From positions 1-20,329 of the forward strand of contig JAEZCO010000047.1 in the NCBI GenBank assembly GCA_023433505.1: 20,329 nucleotides of DNA, given 5' to 3'. Positions 12,252 through 20,094 of the stretch are shown one piece after another. The position numbers and the translations under genes were made by a program. Below the pieces are notes generated by a model. The model was not told the DNA's origin. It searched no databases and worked only from the letters and a program-made list of their open reading frames with translations. Source of the DNA: Bacillota bacterium. GTDB taxonomy: Bacteria > Bacillota > Clostridia > Acetivibrionales > DTU013. Position 1 is the stretch's first letter. Every line of letters begins with the position of its first letter.

Positions 12252-14255
12252 ATGAAGCGAAAATTGATCAGGCAGATATCCGTTGTTGTGCTTGTTTCAC
12301 TCATTCCCGCGCTTTATGCTTTCTTATTTCTTTATGCATATTGGGACCCTGCAAGCCACCTGTCGAATATTTCTGTTGCGGTCGTCAACAACGACAAAGG
12401 TGCAGTTATTGACGGTACGAGCAAAAACATCGGAGATACATTTGTGGAACAGTTGAAATCAAACGCAGAAGTTAAATGGGTGTTTACCGATAAAAGTGAC
12501 GCGGATGATGGAGTGTTAAAAGAAAAGTACTATGCAGAGCTGGACATACCGGAAGATTTCACGGAATGCATTGCATCAGCGGCTGAGGTGAATAAAACGC
12601 AGGGCACCTTATATTTTAAATCCAACGACAAATTGGGGACGTTTACGTCATCCATCATGGCAAATATGTCTGCTAATATCGAAAATATGGTTTCAAGAAG
12701 CATCACGGAAAACCTTGTTGATACCCTGACAGGCAAACTTGAGGAACTACCTGATAGTCTTCAAAGCCTCAGCGATGGCCTTTCCAAACTTGATGACGGC
12801 ACAAAACAACTGAGTCAGGGAATGAGTACGCTTACTACTGGACAATCCACGTTTAACAGCGGGCTGACTCAGGTTGCCACGGGGCTTGCGGGTGCAGGCA
12901 ACGGGGGGCAGACACTTAGCGGGGCCTTACAACTACTTTTTGAAAAAACTACACTTTTTAGCAATAGTATCAATGACAACGTGATGAGTCTTAAGACGCT
13001 TACTGACTATTCCGGTCAATACAACAACAGATTTATAACGTTGTCATCAAGTTTAAATACTTACATAGATACAAGCAGTCAACAGCTGCAGCAAAGTATG
13101 GAGGTTATAACCTGGCTAAAAAGCTATGTCGCTGAGCATCCTGAAAGTATGGCAGACACTGATATGCAGAAGATTGTTTCGGCACTCGGTTCCATGAGCG
13201 GAAACACCGGCGATATATCCGACCCGGCAGCGGTGGCATCTTCGCTAACCTCGGCGCTAAACCAACTTAACCAAACCTATCTGCAGATTAACACCGCCGT
13301 ACAAAAGTTGCCCGAAGGAATGCAGACGGCATCAACCGTAGCTAGTGCACTTAACGGAGCAGTTGAGCAGTTATCCGATGGTTCTGCCTCTATTTCATCC
13401 GGTATCAGCACACTGTCACAAGGGACTACTACGTTGAGTGAGAAGTCCAAGCTTATTCTTTCTTCGGATCAACAGGTTCTCGGCGGCATCAATCAATTGA
13501 GGGCCGGAATTGAGCAGATGAAAGCATCAGTGGACAATTCCATACAGCAGCTGAAAAGCCGCAACTCGGCTTTGGAGGGTTATGGAAAGTTTGCTGCCAC
13601 CCCTGTTAAAATGGAAACTACAAAAATCGGTGAAGCCAAAAATACGGGGATGGCGATGGCTCCCTTTATGATTTCACTTTGCTTATGGCTTGGCGGCCTT
13701 ATGTTTATCATCATTTTCACCACAATGGATAAAGTAAAATTTGAAGAGATCACTTGGATAAAGAAAAATCTGCTTGATTTCGGTCTGTTCCGCTTTCAAC
13801 TCATTTCCATCATACAGTCAATATGTCTAGCGTTTACCGTCCTTAACATTCTTGGCCTTCAGGTCGGAAATACTGCGCAGTTCTACGGCATCTGCATACT
13901 CGGAGGAGTGACATTTATTACAATTATCCAGGTCTTGGTACTGGTGTTTCAAGATCTCGGCAAGCTGCTGAGTATTATATTCATGCTTCTGCAGCTTACG
14001 GCAGGCGGCGGTATGATGTCAATGAAACTCGTCCCTTCCTTTTATCGGGTGATTCATCCATATATGCCGATGACCTATACTATTAATGCGTTTAGGGACA
14101 ATATCCTGAGTATGGACACAAGCGACTACAATCAAAGTATCACCGTGCTTGTCATCACTCTTATTGCTGGACTATTTATGTCTGCATTGTTGTCTTTTCT
14201 CACCCATTTGATTCGCACGAGAAAGAAAGAGATTACTTTCAATACAACAGAGTGA
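12252..14255 (+). CDS. YhgE/Pip family membrane protein
   Basis: A 667-residue integral membrane protein of the YhgE/Pip family, related to phage-infection protein Pip of Lactococcus and distantly to EsaA/YueB of type VII secretion. It has the family layout. One membrane helix lies at residues 11-31 (VVVLVSLIPALYAFLFLYAYW). A long extracytoplasmic region contains ISVAVVNNDKGAVIDG, the family signature near residue 40. Helical stretches follow with repeated motifs such as LSDGLSKLDDGTKQLSQGMS and LSDGSASISSGISTLSQGTT. The C-terminus holds about five membrane segments between residues 470 and 660, like an ABC-2 permease. No ATPase is adjacent. Transported substrate and exact role are unknown; roles as phage receptor and in envelope export are known for relatives. 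The start follows TTTTTGAGGGGCTGATTT, a GAGGGG site 9 nt from the ATG. Confidence 0.9.
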   Translation: MKRKLIRQISVVVLVSLIPALYAFLFLYAYWDPASHLSNISVAVVNNDKGAVIDGTSKNIGDTFVEQLKSNAEVKWVFTDKSDADDGVLKEKYYAELDIPEDFTECIASAAEVNKTQGTLYFKSNDKLGTFTSSIMANMSANIENMVSRSITENLVDTLTGKLEELPDSLQSLSDGLSKLDDGTKQLSQGMSTLTTGQSTFNSGLTQVATGLAGAGNGGQTLSGALQLLFEKTTLFSNSINDNVMSLKTLTDYSGQYNNRFITLSSSLNTYIDTSSQQLQQSMEVITWLKSYVAEHPESMADTDMQKIVSALGSMSGNTGDISDPAAVASSLTSALNQLNQTYLQINTAVQKLPEGMQTASTVASALNGAVEQLSDGSASISSGISTLSQGTTTLSEKSKLILSSDQQVLGGINQLRAGIEQMKASVDNSIQQLKSRNSALEGYGKFAATPVKMETTKIGEAKNTGMAMAPFMISLCLWLGGLMFIIIFTTMDKVKFEEITWIKKNLLDFGLFRFQLISIIQSICLAFTVLNILGLQVGNTAQFYGICILGGVTFITIIQVLVLVFQDLGKLLSIIFMLLQLTAGGGMMSMKLVPSFYRVIHPYMPMTYTINAFRDNILSMDTSDYNQSITVLVITLIAGLFMSALLSFLTHLIRTRKKEITFNTTE

Positions 14256-14350
14256 TTAATAGTATATTGTCTAATTAAATCATAACAATGAGACATGCCG
14301 TGTGCCGCTTTAACACAGATTGATAAGCGATTACACAAAAACCATATACG

Positions 14351-14740
14351 AGTAAAAATGCCATTGTACGGACATTAAATGAACGCGGCGTGCTATGCCC
14401 CTCCTTGTATAAACAAAGCAAAGGCGTGAAGTATAAAAACCCTACGATATACTACTTTTGCCGTACTTATAAGGAGCAATCCAAAGCAGCCTGTACAAAG
14501 TACTCCATCAAGCACAATATTTTGGAAGCGGCGGTTTTGTATGTTTTCTTAGGCAGCAGGTTCATGTAGCTAATGCCTATACCGTTGTTATTTCATACAT
14601 TAACAAAGCTTTGCTAAGAAAAAGCCTATCAACTGGGCTGGACGGCTTAATAACCTCAAAAGAAAAGGAACTTGCCAAGGTTGCACACTACTAGCAATCG
14701 CTCTATCAGGACTGGAAGGACGGAAATCTTACTCAAACGT
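14351..14740 (+). pseudogene. decayed serine recombinase fragment
   Basis: Translation gives SKNAIVRTLNERGVLCPSLY and KGVKYKNP, then directly IYYFCRTYKEQSKAACTKYS. After a frameshift near 14540 come YTVVISYINKALLRKS and KEKELAKVAHY-stop-QSLYQDWKDGNLTQ. These blocks match, in order, residues of the intact recombinase at 17794-19473. About 108 residues are missing in frame between KYKNP and IYYFC, a frameshift follows, and an in-frame TAG interrupts at 14692-14694. The N-terminal catalytic domain is absent. It is on the plus strand, opposite to the intact copy, and at DNA level is clearly diverged from it (roughly three quarters identical where compared), so it is not a recent duplicate. Confidence 0.88.
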
Positions 14741-15012
14741 TTTCTTTCCGGTGCGAAGCTCCCGAAGATGAATATGCTTAAAGCGGAGAGGCAATGGCAG
14801 ACCACTGAAAAAAAGCCTCATACCGGGAGTATCGGACGGCAAAAAAGAGTATGCAAAAGCCTATTACAGCAAAGGCTACTATTGACCCTCTGCTTGGCCT
14901 AACGGACACGCAGAAAAATAAGGAAATGGAGCGATAGCGATATGACGCAGCAAAGAACGCAACGCGCTGACTTCCCATTGCTTACTGGCAACAATGTAGC
15001 TCACTTTCCACA
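14741..15012. other. degenerate non-coding stretch
   Basis: I see no intact gene. Short open stretches such as EYRTAKKEYAKAYYSKGYY (ending near 14886) look like debris of mobile-element coding sequence, but I cannot assign a family. The stretch joins the recombinase fragment to the control region of the ABC operon. Confidence 0.4.
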
Positions 15013-15052
15013 TACGGTATGTTACTATGCTTAATCTGTAACATACGTTTAG
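15013..15052 (+). promoter_or_regulatory. candidate LytTR binding site and overlapping dyad
   Basis: TACGTTTAG (15044-15052) fits the LytTR-domain consensus [TA][AC][CA]GTTN[AG][TG] completely. TACGGTATG (15013-15021) fits 7 of 9. They are direct repeats 31 bp apart start to start, about three helical turns, just upstream of the -35 box. An inverted repeat GTATGTTAC/GTAACATAC (15017-15025 and 15038-15046) overlaps both. This suits an activator site for the LytTR protein encoded in the same operon. The usual spacing of LytTR repeats is shorter, so this is a prediction. Confidence 0.45.
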
Positions 15053-15057
15053 CTTCA

Positions 15058-15086
15058 TTGCTATTAAGAATACATAGGAATATACT
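15058..15086 (+). promoter_or_regulatory. promoter of the ABC-LytTR operon
   Basis: TTGCTA (15058-15063, 4 of 6) and TATACT (15081-15086, 5 of 6) have a 17-nt spacer. The weak -35 with a potential activator site immediately upstream is the arrangement expected for an activated promoter. The leader is about 45 nt. Confidence 0.55.
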
Positions 15087-15138
15087 CCTCTCATAATTAA
15101 AAATAAAGAAAGGAAATGCAAAAAGAGAGGAAATACAA

Positions 15139-15876
15139 ATGGATAAAATTATTCATGTTAAAAACTTATACAAAAAATTTGGAGAGATTGAGGCGGTAAA
15201 AGGAATCGATTTTTTCGTTGAACGCGGTCAGTTATTTTCTCTACTGGGTCCAAATGGAGCGGGCAAGTCCACTACAATTAACATTCTTTGCACGCTGCTA
15301 GCTTATGATGGCGGTTCTGTAATTATGGATAATTTCCAATTAGGAAAGGATGATAAACAGATCAAATCACATATAGGCGTCGTTTTTCAGGAAAGTGTGT
15401 TGGACCCGCTCCTGACCGTCCGAGAAAATCTGACTGTTAGAGGAAAGTTTTATATCAAAAATAGTGCTTCCGTGAAGCAAGCCGTCCATGAAGCTGCTTT
15501 AGCTGTGGGTGCGATGGAATTTATTGATCGCCCATATGGAAAATTGTCAGGAGGACAACGCAGGAGAGTGGATATATCCAGAGCGCTGATTCATAAACCG
15601 GATATCCTGTTTCTCGATGAGCCAACAACAGGACTTGACCCACAGGCACGAAAAATGGTATGGGAAACCATAAAACATTTGCAACAGGAAAGAGGAATGA
15701 CCGTTTTTCTAACAACACACTATATGGAAGAAGCCAATTTATCAGATTATATTGTGATGCTGGATCATGGTTCCATTGTTGAAAAAGGGGAGCCGGATGA
15801 ATTAAAAGTTCGTTATCAAGCACGAACGTTGGATGAAGTTTTTTTGCGCGTTGCGGAAGAGAATGGTGAATTATAA
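15139..15876 (+). CDS. ABC transporter ATP-binding protein
   Basis: A 245-residue ATPase subunit of an ABC-2 type exporter, of the DrrA/CcmA-like group used for drug or peptide export. All motifs are intact: Walker A GPNGAGKST (residues about 38-46), the Q-loop in VVFQESV, the signature LSGGQRRR, Walker B ILFLDEPTTGLD and the H-loop TTHYMEEA. It lacks the longer C-terminal extension of DrrA. It ends TLDEVFLRVAEENGEL, as in the shorter relatives. GAGAGGAAA precedes the ATG. The stop overlaps the permease start as TAATG, so the two subunits are co-translated. The substrate is not visible. Genes with this set of neighbours are commonly associated with antimicrobial peptide or drug export, which is inference here. 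Confidence 0.94.
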   Translation: MDKIIHVKNLYKKFGEIEAVKGIDFFVERGQLFSLLGPNGAGKSTTINILCTLLAYDGGSVIMDNFQLGKDDKQIKSHIGVVFQESVLDPLLTVRENLTVRGKFYIKNSASVKQAVHEAALAVGAMEFIDRPYGKLSGGQRRRVDISRALIHKPDILFLDEPTTGLDPQARKMVWETIKHLQQERGMTVFLTTHYMEEANLSDYIVMLDHGSIVEKGEPDELKVRYQARTLDEVFLRVAEENGEL

Positions 15877-16745
15877 TGTTTAATTTAGCTAAACGAAATA
15901 GTATAATCTATTTTAGAAACAAAAGATTGGTCCTTACTTCTTTGGTTGGAGCATTGATTGTCATTGTGCTTTATGTGGTTTTTTTTGGAAATAACTTAAA
16001 AGCACATTATAGCCAGTATAACGGATTGTCCCAAATTGATTATCTGATGAATAGTTGGGCAATGGCCGGGCTGATTTCCGTTGTTTCTGTAACTACAACA
16101 TTGGGAGCACTAAGTGTAATGCTTTTAGACAGAACTACGAGCCGCAACAAAGACTTTTTAACTTCACCGATTAAGTCGTGGACTTTAGGGGCGGGTTATA
16201 TTCTGAGCACTTATTCCGCTGGGGTGATTATGAGTGTTGCAACTCTAATTGCTGCGGAATTTTATATTCTTTGTACTGGAGGCCGGCTCCTATCTGTTCG
16301 TAGTCTGGTGGAAGCTCTTTTGATTATTCTGCTGACAGTTTTAACTGCAAGCTCCATTACCTTTTTTATCGTCAGCTTGATTCGGAACGCAGATATTTTC
16401 CCAACGGTTTCCACTATTATAGGAGCTTCTGTTGGATTTCTAGCGGGTATATATATTCCCATTGGTGATTTCCCTAAAGGGGTGCAGGCAGCGATTCAAC
16501 TGTTCCCGGTTTCCCACGGAGCGCTGCTATTGCGCCAGGTAATGATGGACGCCCCGATAAAAGTCGTTTTTAACGGTGCTTCCACAGATACACTATCGGC
16601 GTTTCAGCAAAGGATGGGTGTAGTATATTGGCTTGGGAACAATGCAGAGAGCCTTTGGTTGCATATCGCTTATATGCTGGGAACTGCAATCCTGTTTTAT
16701 GCACTGGCACTGATTATTGCATCAAAGAAACGCAAGGAAGTTTAA
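15876..16745 (+). CDS. ABC-2 type transporter permease
   Basis: A 289-residue membrane subunit that should pair with the ATPase encoded immediately upstream. Six hydrophobic segments are visible: residues about 17-36 (LVLTSLVGALIVIVLYVVFF), 53-80, 103-128, 140-163, 173-195 and 263-285. The cytoplasmic motif DRTTSRNKDFLTSPIKSW between segments 2 and 3, and IYIPIGDFPKGVQ near residue 195, are typical of ABC-2 permeases such as DrrB. Its start is the TAATG overlap with the ATPase gene. After the stop comes a 48-nt gap with a small TGCGG/CCGCA hairpin, then the LytTR gene. The transported compound is unknown. Confidence 0.92.
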   Translation: MFNLAKRNSIIYFRNKRLVLTSLVGALIVIVLYVVFFGNNLKAHYSQYNGLSQIDYLMNSWAMAGLISVVSVTTTLGALSVMLLDRTTSRNKDFLTSPIKSWTLGAGYILSTYSAGVIMSVATLIAAEFYILCTGGRLLSVRSLVEALLIILLTVLTASSITFFIVSLIRNADIFPTVSTIIGASVGFLAGIYIPIGDFPKGVQAAIQLFPVSHGALLLRQVMMDAPIKVVFNGASTDTLSAFQQRMGVVYWLGNNAESLWLHIAYMLGTAILFYALALIIASKKRKEV

Positions 16746-16793
16746 CGTGCTATAAAGTCTGCGGTAAGCCGCATCGGAAAGGAGGGAGATAAT

Positions 16794-17231
16794 GTGAAGA
16801 TTATAATTGAACCGCCGAATGATGGTGAAGAAGAAAAAGTTATCTTTAAATGCCGAGAGCTTAGTAGTGAATTGATGCAACTTATCGCAAAAATAAATAC
16901 TGAACAGCAAATGTTAACCGGTTATGATAAAGAGCGGATATATCGTGTTCAACCGTCGGAGGTATACTATTTTGAAGCGGTTGAAAACAGAACTTATATG
17001 TATTGCAAAAATAACGTATACGAAATCAAGCAAAAGTTATATCAACTTGAAGAAACCTTTTCTAAGAGTGATTTTTTGCGCGTGTCAAAATCAGTCATAT
17101 TAAACATCTCCCAAATTCTTTCCATGTCGCCCGCTTTTAACGGAAGATTTGAGGTGCAATTGAACAATGGAGAAAAGGTTATCATTTCAAGACAGTATGT
17201 ATCTGATTTTAAGCGCAAACTTGAGATATAG
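16794..17231 (+). CDS. LytTR-domain DNA-binding regulator
   Basis: A 145-residue regulator with a C-terminal LytTR DNA-binding domain (residues about 45-145). The recognisable blocks are DKERIYRVQPSEVYYFEAVE, RTYMYCKNNVYEIKQKLYQL, FLRVSKSVILNISQI and NNGEKVIISRQYVSDFKRKL. There is no receiver domain: the N-terminal 44 residues are a short MKIIIEPPNDGEEEKVIFKC segment, which is the form found in LytTR regulatory systems. In these a membrane protein encoded next door holds the regulator inactive. The start is GTG at 16794, because GGAGGGA lies 6 nt upstream and the overlapping ATG at 16792 is followed at once by a stop. It probably activates its own operon through the site at 15013-15052. Confidence 0.93.
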   Translation: MKIIIEPPNDGEEEKVIFKCRELSSELMQLIAKINTEQQMLTGYDKERIYRVQPSEVYYFEAVENRTYMYCKNNVYEIKQKLYQLEETFSKSDFLRVSKSVILNISQILSMSPAFNGRFEVQLNNGEKVIISRQYVSDFKRKLEI

Positions 17232-17242
17232 GAGGAGACAAA

Positions 17243-17698
17243 ATGTTTAAAGAATGGACAAAAAGAATTTTGTTTTACTTTTGTGTAGTTACAACGGGTA
17301 GTGTAGTATCTGCATTCTTATCTTGTTTACTGTTTGCGTCAGATGCTACGTTTACCATATCCTTTTTATGGCAAATTTTGTTGCTTTCTCTGCTAATTGC
17401 TTTAATGCCTTTGATTCAATTGATATTAAAGCCTACCATAGAGCTCAGCAAAAAGCATTGGATACGCAGACAACTTATATTTATGGTGGCTATTATTATT
17501 GTTGTCCTTGTTTTTGCTATTCATTTTGAATGGGTTAGCAGAACAAATTGGGGTAATGTCGTTTTTGTTTCCGCGTGTGTAATTGGCGTTTACTGGCTAA
17601 TTCAATTCCTGTTATACCAAAGTGAAAAAAAAGAAGCGGCTCAAATGCTTAAAAAGGTTAAAATCTATCAAGAGAAAAGGAAGAAAAATCAACTATGA
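17243..17698 (+). CDS. DUF3021-family membrane protein (LytTR inhibitor partner)
   Basis: A 151-residue protein with four membrane helices, at residues about 8-33 (ILFYFCVVTTGSVVSAFLSC onward), 41-63, 76-96 and 107-126. A charged cytoplasmic tail ends QSEKKEAAQMLKKVKIYQEK. This layout, directly after a LytTR gene, matches the DUF3021 partner of LytTR regulatory systems, which acts as membrane-bound inhibitor of the regulator. AGGAGG lies 9 nt before the ATG, and the spacing from the LytTR stop is only 11 nt, so the two are co-expressed. What signal releases inhibition is not visible. No clear terminator follows. Confidence 0.88.
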   Translation: MFKEWTKRILFYFCVVTTGSVVSAFLSCLLFASDATFTISFLWQILLLSLLIALMPLIQLILKPTIELSKKHWIRRQLIFMVAIIIVVLVFAIHFEWVSRTNWGNVVFVSACVIGVYWLIQFLLYQSEKKEAAQMLKKVKIYQEKRKKNQL

Positions 17699-17715
17699 AC
17701 TTATTGATAAATGAG

Positions 17716-17749
17716 AAAGAATAGTTCTTAATAAAGAATAGCTCTTAAT
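17716..17749 (+). repeat. two 17-bp direct repeats after the ABC operon
   Basis: AAAGAATAGTTCTTAAT (17716-17732) is followed at once by AAAGAATAGCTCTTAAT (17733-17749) with one mismatch, then by a degenerate third copy up to about 17766. Each unit has an internal short dyad AAGAA/TTCTT or AAGAA/CTCTT. It lies in the 95-bp convergent gap between the DUF3021 and recombinase genes. Confidence 0.8.
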
Positions 17750-17793
17750 AAAATAGATAGCTCTCTGCTCTGCGGTTAATACAAAGTGAGGCT

Positions 17794-19473
17794 TTATCCC
17801 ACCGCTGAATGTGTGTTGGCTTCGATGTATTCTACAATTTGGCCCAGAAGATCGCTGTATTTTACCTTGACGCTGATATTGCCATTTTCGTAGACCTTGA
17901 TTTGCTCTATAAGCTCAATCACTATATCCCTTGTCAGCTTGTCGATATTCTCGTACTTTCTGAACGCCGCCAAAAACGGGTTTTCCGTGTCAATACCCTT
18001 TCCGGGATCGGCGCGTTCCGCTTTCAGATTGGCTATGGCGGCGCTGATTGTTTCGGCCTGCTGTTCATAATCATCTTGCATATGGCGGTAATCCTTATGG
18101 GTGATTTCGCCGTCTTTCCAGTCCTGATAGATGCTTTGCTTATACCGGGTAATCTTGGCAAGCTCTTTTTCCTTTGCCGCCATCAGGTCATCAAGCTGAA
18201 TGGATTGGCTCTTTTTCAGAGGGGCCTTGTTGATACAGGAAATTACCTCGGTATAGGAAACCGCCGTATACACATGCTGCCGGATCGCATATAACACTAC
18301 CGCCTCTAATGTGTTATGCCTGATGGAGTGTTTTGTGCAGGCGGCTTTGGATTGTTCCTTATAAGTACGGCAGTAATAATATACCGTACCTCTGACTTCG
18401 CTTCGTACCATCGACTTGCCGCAATCGGCGCAACGCAGGAACCCGCTGAAAAGATACAGCCTCTTTTGTCCGGGGCCTGTGCGCGTGTCGCGCTTCAATA
18501 GTTCCTGTACTTTGCGGAATCTTTCACGGTCAATAATCGGTTCGTGGGTGTTCTCCACGACAAACCACTCGTTTTCCGGCACCGTGTCCTGTACATGGAT
18601 TTTATAGCTCCTTACCCGGTAACGCCCCTGTACCATATCCCCGGCATATAAACGGTTTTTCAAAATGTCAGTGATCGTCTTGGCATTCCAAAGCGGCTTG
18701 TTGTCGGCATTGGGGTTTTTGTACTTTAGGCCCTTGCTCCCTTTATACAAGGAAGGGCACAACACGCCGCGGGTATTGAGCGTCCGCACTATGGCGTTTT
18801 TGCTCATGCCGTCCAAAAACCATGTGAAGATGTCCCGTACCATGGAGGCGGCTTCTTCGTCAATCACCAAAGCGTTTTTGTCCTGTGGGTCTTTCATGTA
18901 GCCGTAGGCCGCAAAAGAGCCGATATGCAATCCCTTTTCACGCTTCTTGTCAAAGACCTTGCGGACGCTCTCCGACGTGTCCTGTGCGTGGCGTTCGTTC
19001 AAAACTCCCTGTACGGGAACGCCGATATTCGTTGCACCCTGTGGGTCTTTGTAGGTGTCGATGCTCTGTTGATAGAGGGAAACAAAGCGAATCTTGTTAC
19101 GGACAAACCAATCGTCCAAATAGTAGCCCTGGTCTGAATAGTTCCTGAAGCTGCGGGCGAGGTTTTTCACAACCACGCAATTCACTTTTCCGGCTTCTAT
19201 CTCGCGGAGCATCCTTTGAAACTCCGGACGTTCATCGTCCGTCGTCCCGCTTACGCCATCGTCCACATATTCGCCAACGCATACATACTCCTCGCCGTCA
19301 AACTGATTGTTCAGCCAGTCTTTAAGAATCAGACGTTGATTTTGTACGCTTTCGGATTCATCGTAGCCTCTCGCGTCCTCACGGGATAACCGGATATAAA
19401 ACGCCACATACCAAACCTTGATTTTATTTACCGCTAATGTGAATATATTTTGCCTATCCAGTGGCCGTGCCAT
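17794..19473 (-). CDS. large serine recombinase (site-specific integrase/transposase)
   Basis: A 559-residue large serine recombinase of the TnpX/TndX-like group that moves integrative elements in Firmicutes. The N-terminal resolvase domain carries the catalytic Ser30 in YIRLSREDA, followed by GEYVDDGVSGTTDDERPEFQ and VVKNLARSFRNYSDQGYYLD. Next comes the recombinase domain (GFAAYGY-like SFAAYGYMKDP, SKNAIVRTLNTRGV). A zinc-ribbon follows with Cys residues in LRCADCGKS, YYYCRTYKEQ and AACTKHS. A long coiled-coil, MAAKEKELAKITRYKQSIYQ onward, ends in a DUF4368-like C-terminus. All key residues are present, so it should be active. The start at 19473 follows GGAAGGAGG at good spacing. It is preceded by a small companion gene on the same strand. 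The base composition is more GC-rich than that of the neighbouring ABC genes, suggesting separate origin. Confidence 0.95.
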   Translation of the reverse strand: MARPLDRQNIFTLAVNKIKVWYVAFYIRLSREDARGYDESESVQNQRLILKDWLNNQFDGEEYVCVGEYVDDGVSGTTDDERPEFQRMLREIEAGKVNCVVVKNLARSFRNYSDQGYYLDDWFVRNKIRFVSLYQQSIDTYKDPQGATNIGVPVQGVLNERHAQDTSESVRKVFDKKREKGLHIGSFAAYGYMKDPQDKNALVIDEEAASMVRDIFTWFLDGMSKNAIVRTLNTRGVLCPSLYKGSKGLKYKNPNADNKPLWNAKTITDILKNRLYAGDMVQGRYRVRSYKIHVQDTVPENEWFVVENTHEPIIDRERFRKVQELLKRDTRTGPGQKRLYLFSGFLRCADCGKSMVRSEVRGTVYYYCRTYKEQSKAACTKHSIRHNTLEAVVLYAIRQHVYTAVSYTEVISCINKAPLKKSQSIQLDDLMAAKEKELAKITRYKQSIYQDWKDGEITHKDYRHMQDDYEQQAETISAAIANLKAERADPGKGIDTENPFLAAFRKYENIDKLTRDIVIELIEQIKVYENGNISVKVKYSDLLGQIVEYIEANTHSAVG

Positions 19474-19493
19474 GAAACCTCCTTCCCGTCACA

Positions 19494-19523
19494 TTACACC
19501 CATATTATACTATTTTGGTGTAA
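19494..19523 (-). promoter_or_regulatory. recombinase promoter inside an inverted repeat
   Basis: TTACACC (19494-19500) and GGTGTAA (19517-19523) form a perfect 7-bp inverted repeat with a 16-bp spacer. The spacer contains, on the minus strand, TATAAT (19509-19504). A weak -35, TTGCCG, lies 16 nt upstream of that hexamer. The repeat could be an operator for self-control or part of a recombinase binding site, because attachment sites of this family often lie near the gene start. Confidence 0.5.
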
Positions 19524-19556
19524 AGCGGCAATGTTGTCGCTGTGGCAGGAAGGCTG

Positions 19557-19829
19557 TCACAGGCCGCTTTTCTTGCGCCGCAGGAAGTCTATAATTAAGT
19601 CTTGGAGGGGCGGGCCGTCGTCGGTAAATTCGATTTTCACTCCCATTTCACCATAACGGAAGCAGTAGGGATTTCTATGTGTCCTGATAATCCACTCCTC
19701 ACGTTCCTTCCGGGACAAGCTGTTGTCGAAGGTAAGGGCGCTCACATCTACAAGGCTGTTTATATCAACCGTTCGCATATCAACGTCGCGTAGTTTTTTG
19801 ATTTGTTGTACTGTGAGAGATATAATCAT
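19557..19829 (-). CDS. small recombinase-companion protein (DUF6870-like)
   Basis: A 90-residue acidic protein, SLTVQQIKKLRDVDMRTVDI onward, with the block NPYCFRYGEMGVKIEFTDDG near the C-terminus. It resembles the small proteins annotated as DUF6870 that are regularly encoded just upstream of serine recombinases in clostridial integrative elements. That name is from memory. Function unknown. Two starts are possible: ATG 19829, with GGGAGG close upstream but only 3 nt away, or ATG 19850 (97 residues), with AAGGAG 12 nt upstream. I prefer 19829 because the family begins close to the TVQQIKKLRDVD block. It is 83 nt from the recombinase and on the same strand. Confidence 0.7.
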   Translation of the reverse strand: MIISLTVQQIKKLRDVDMRTVDINSLVDVSALTFDNSLSRKEREEWIIRTHRNPYCFRYGEMGVKIEFTDDGPPLQDLIIDFLRRKKSGL

Positions 19830-19885
19830 GCACCTCCCTAATTTCGGCATGATTATTTATATGCTCCTTTCCGTTTGTCCTATGA

Positions 19886-19916
19886 GAAAGGAAAAAGCCA
19901 GCGTTTTCGCGCTGGC
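19886..19916 (-). terminator. intrinsic terminator
   Basis: On the minus strand a perfect 7-bp stem, GCCAGCG/CGCTGGC (19916-19910 and 19903-19897, 6-nt loop), is followed by TTTTTCCTTTC. It lies 22 nt after the stop codon of the coding remnant at 19938 and upstream of the companion gene, so it probably once terminated that lost gene. Confidence 0.85.
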
Positions 19917-19937
19917 CGTTGGCCTGATACGGTATTC

Positions 19938-20069
19938 TTAATAGGAACTGTTGCAATAGTGCCTGTCGGCTTCTTCAACAATGTTATAGTCAAAAAGGTA
20001 TTTGATTTCTGATACAGCCGCCTGTATGCTTTCACGCGTATAGCTAGGATCTCCCTTTAGCGTATATAC
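19938..20069 (-). pseudogene. C-terminal remnant of a lost gene
   Basis: A 43-codon open stretch, VYTLKGDPSYTRESIQAAVS then EIKYLFDYNIVEEADRHYCN SSY, has protein-like composition and ends directly before a good terminator. It is closed upstream by a TAA at 20070-20072 and has no ATG, GTG or TTG start. It therefore looks like the surviving 3' end of a larger gene cut by rearrangement. I do not recognise the family. Confidence 0.55.
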
Positions 20070-20094
20070 TTATCCGCCGCCGGAACAACGGTTT

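Noticed and set aside
15116..15200. Short leader frame overlapping the start of the ABC ATPase gene
   Set aside because: It has an AAAGG site and could be a leader peptide. However, it has no attenuator hairpins and no informative codons, and it overlaps the real gene out of frame.
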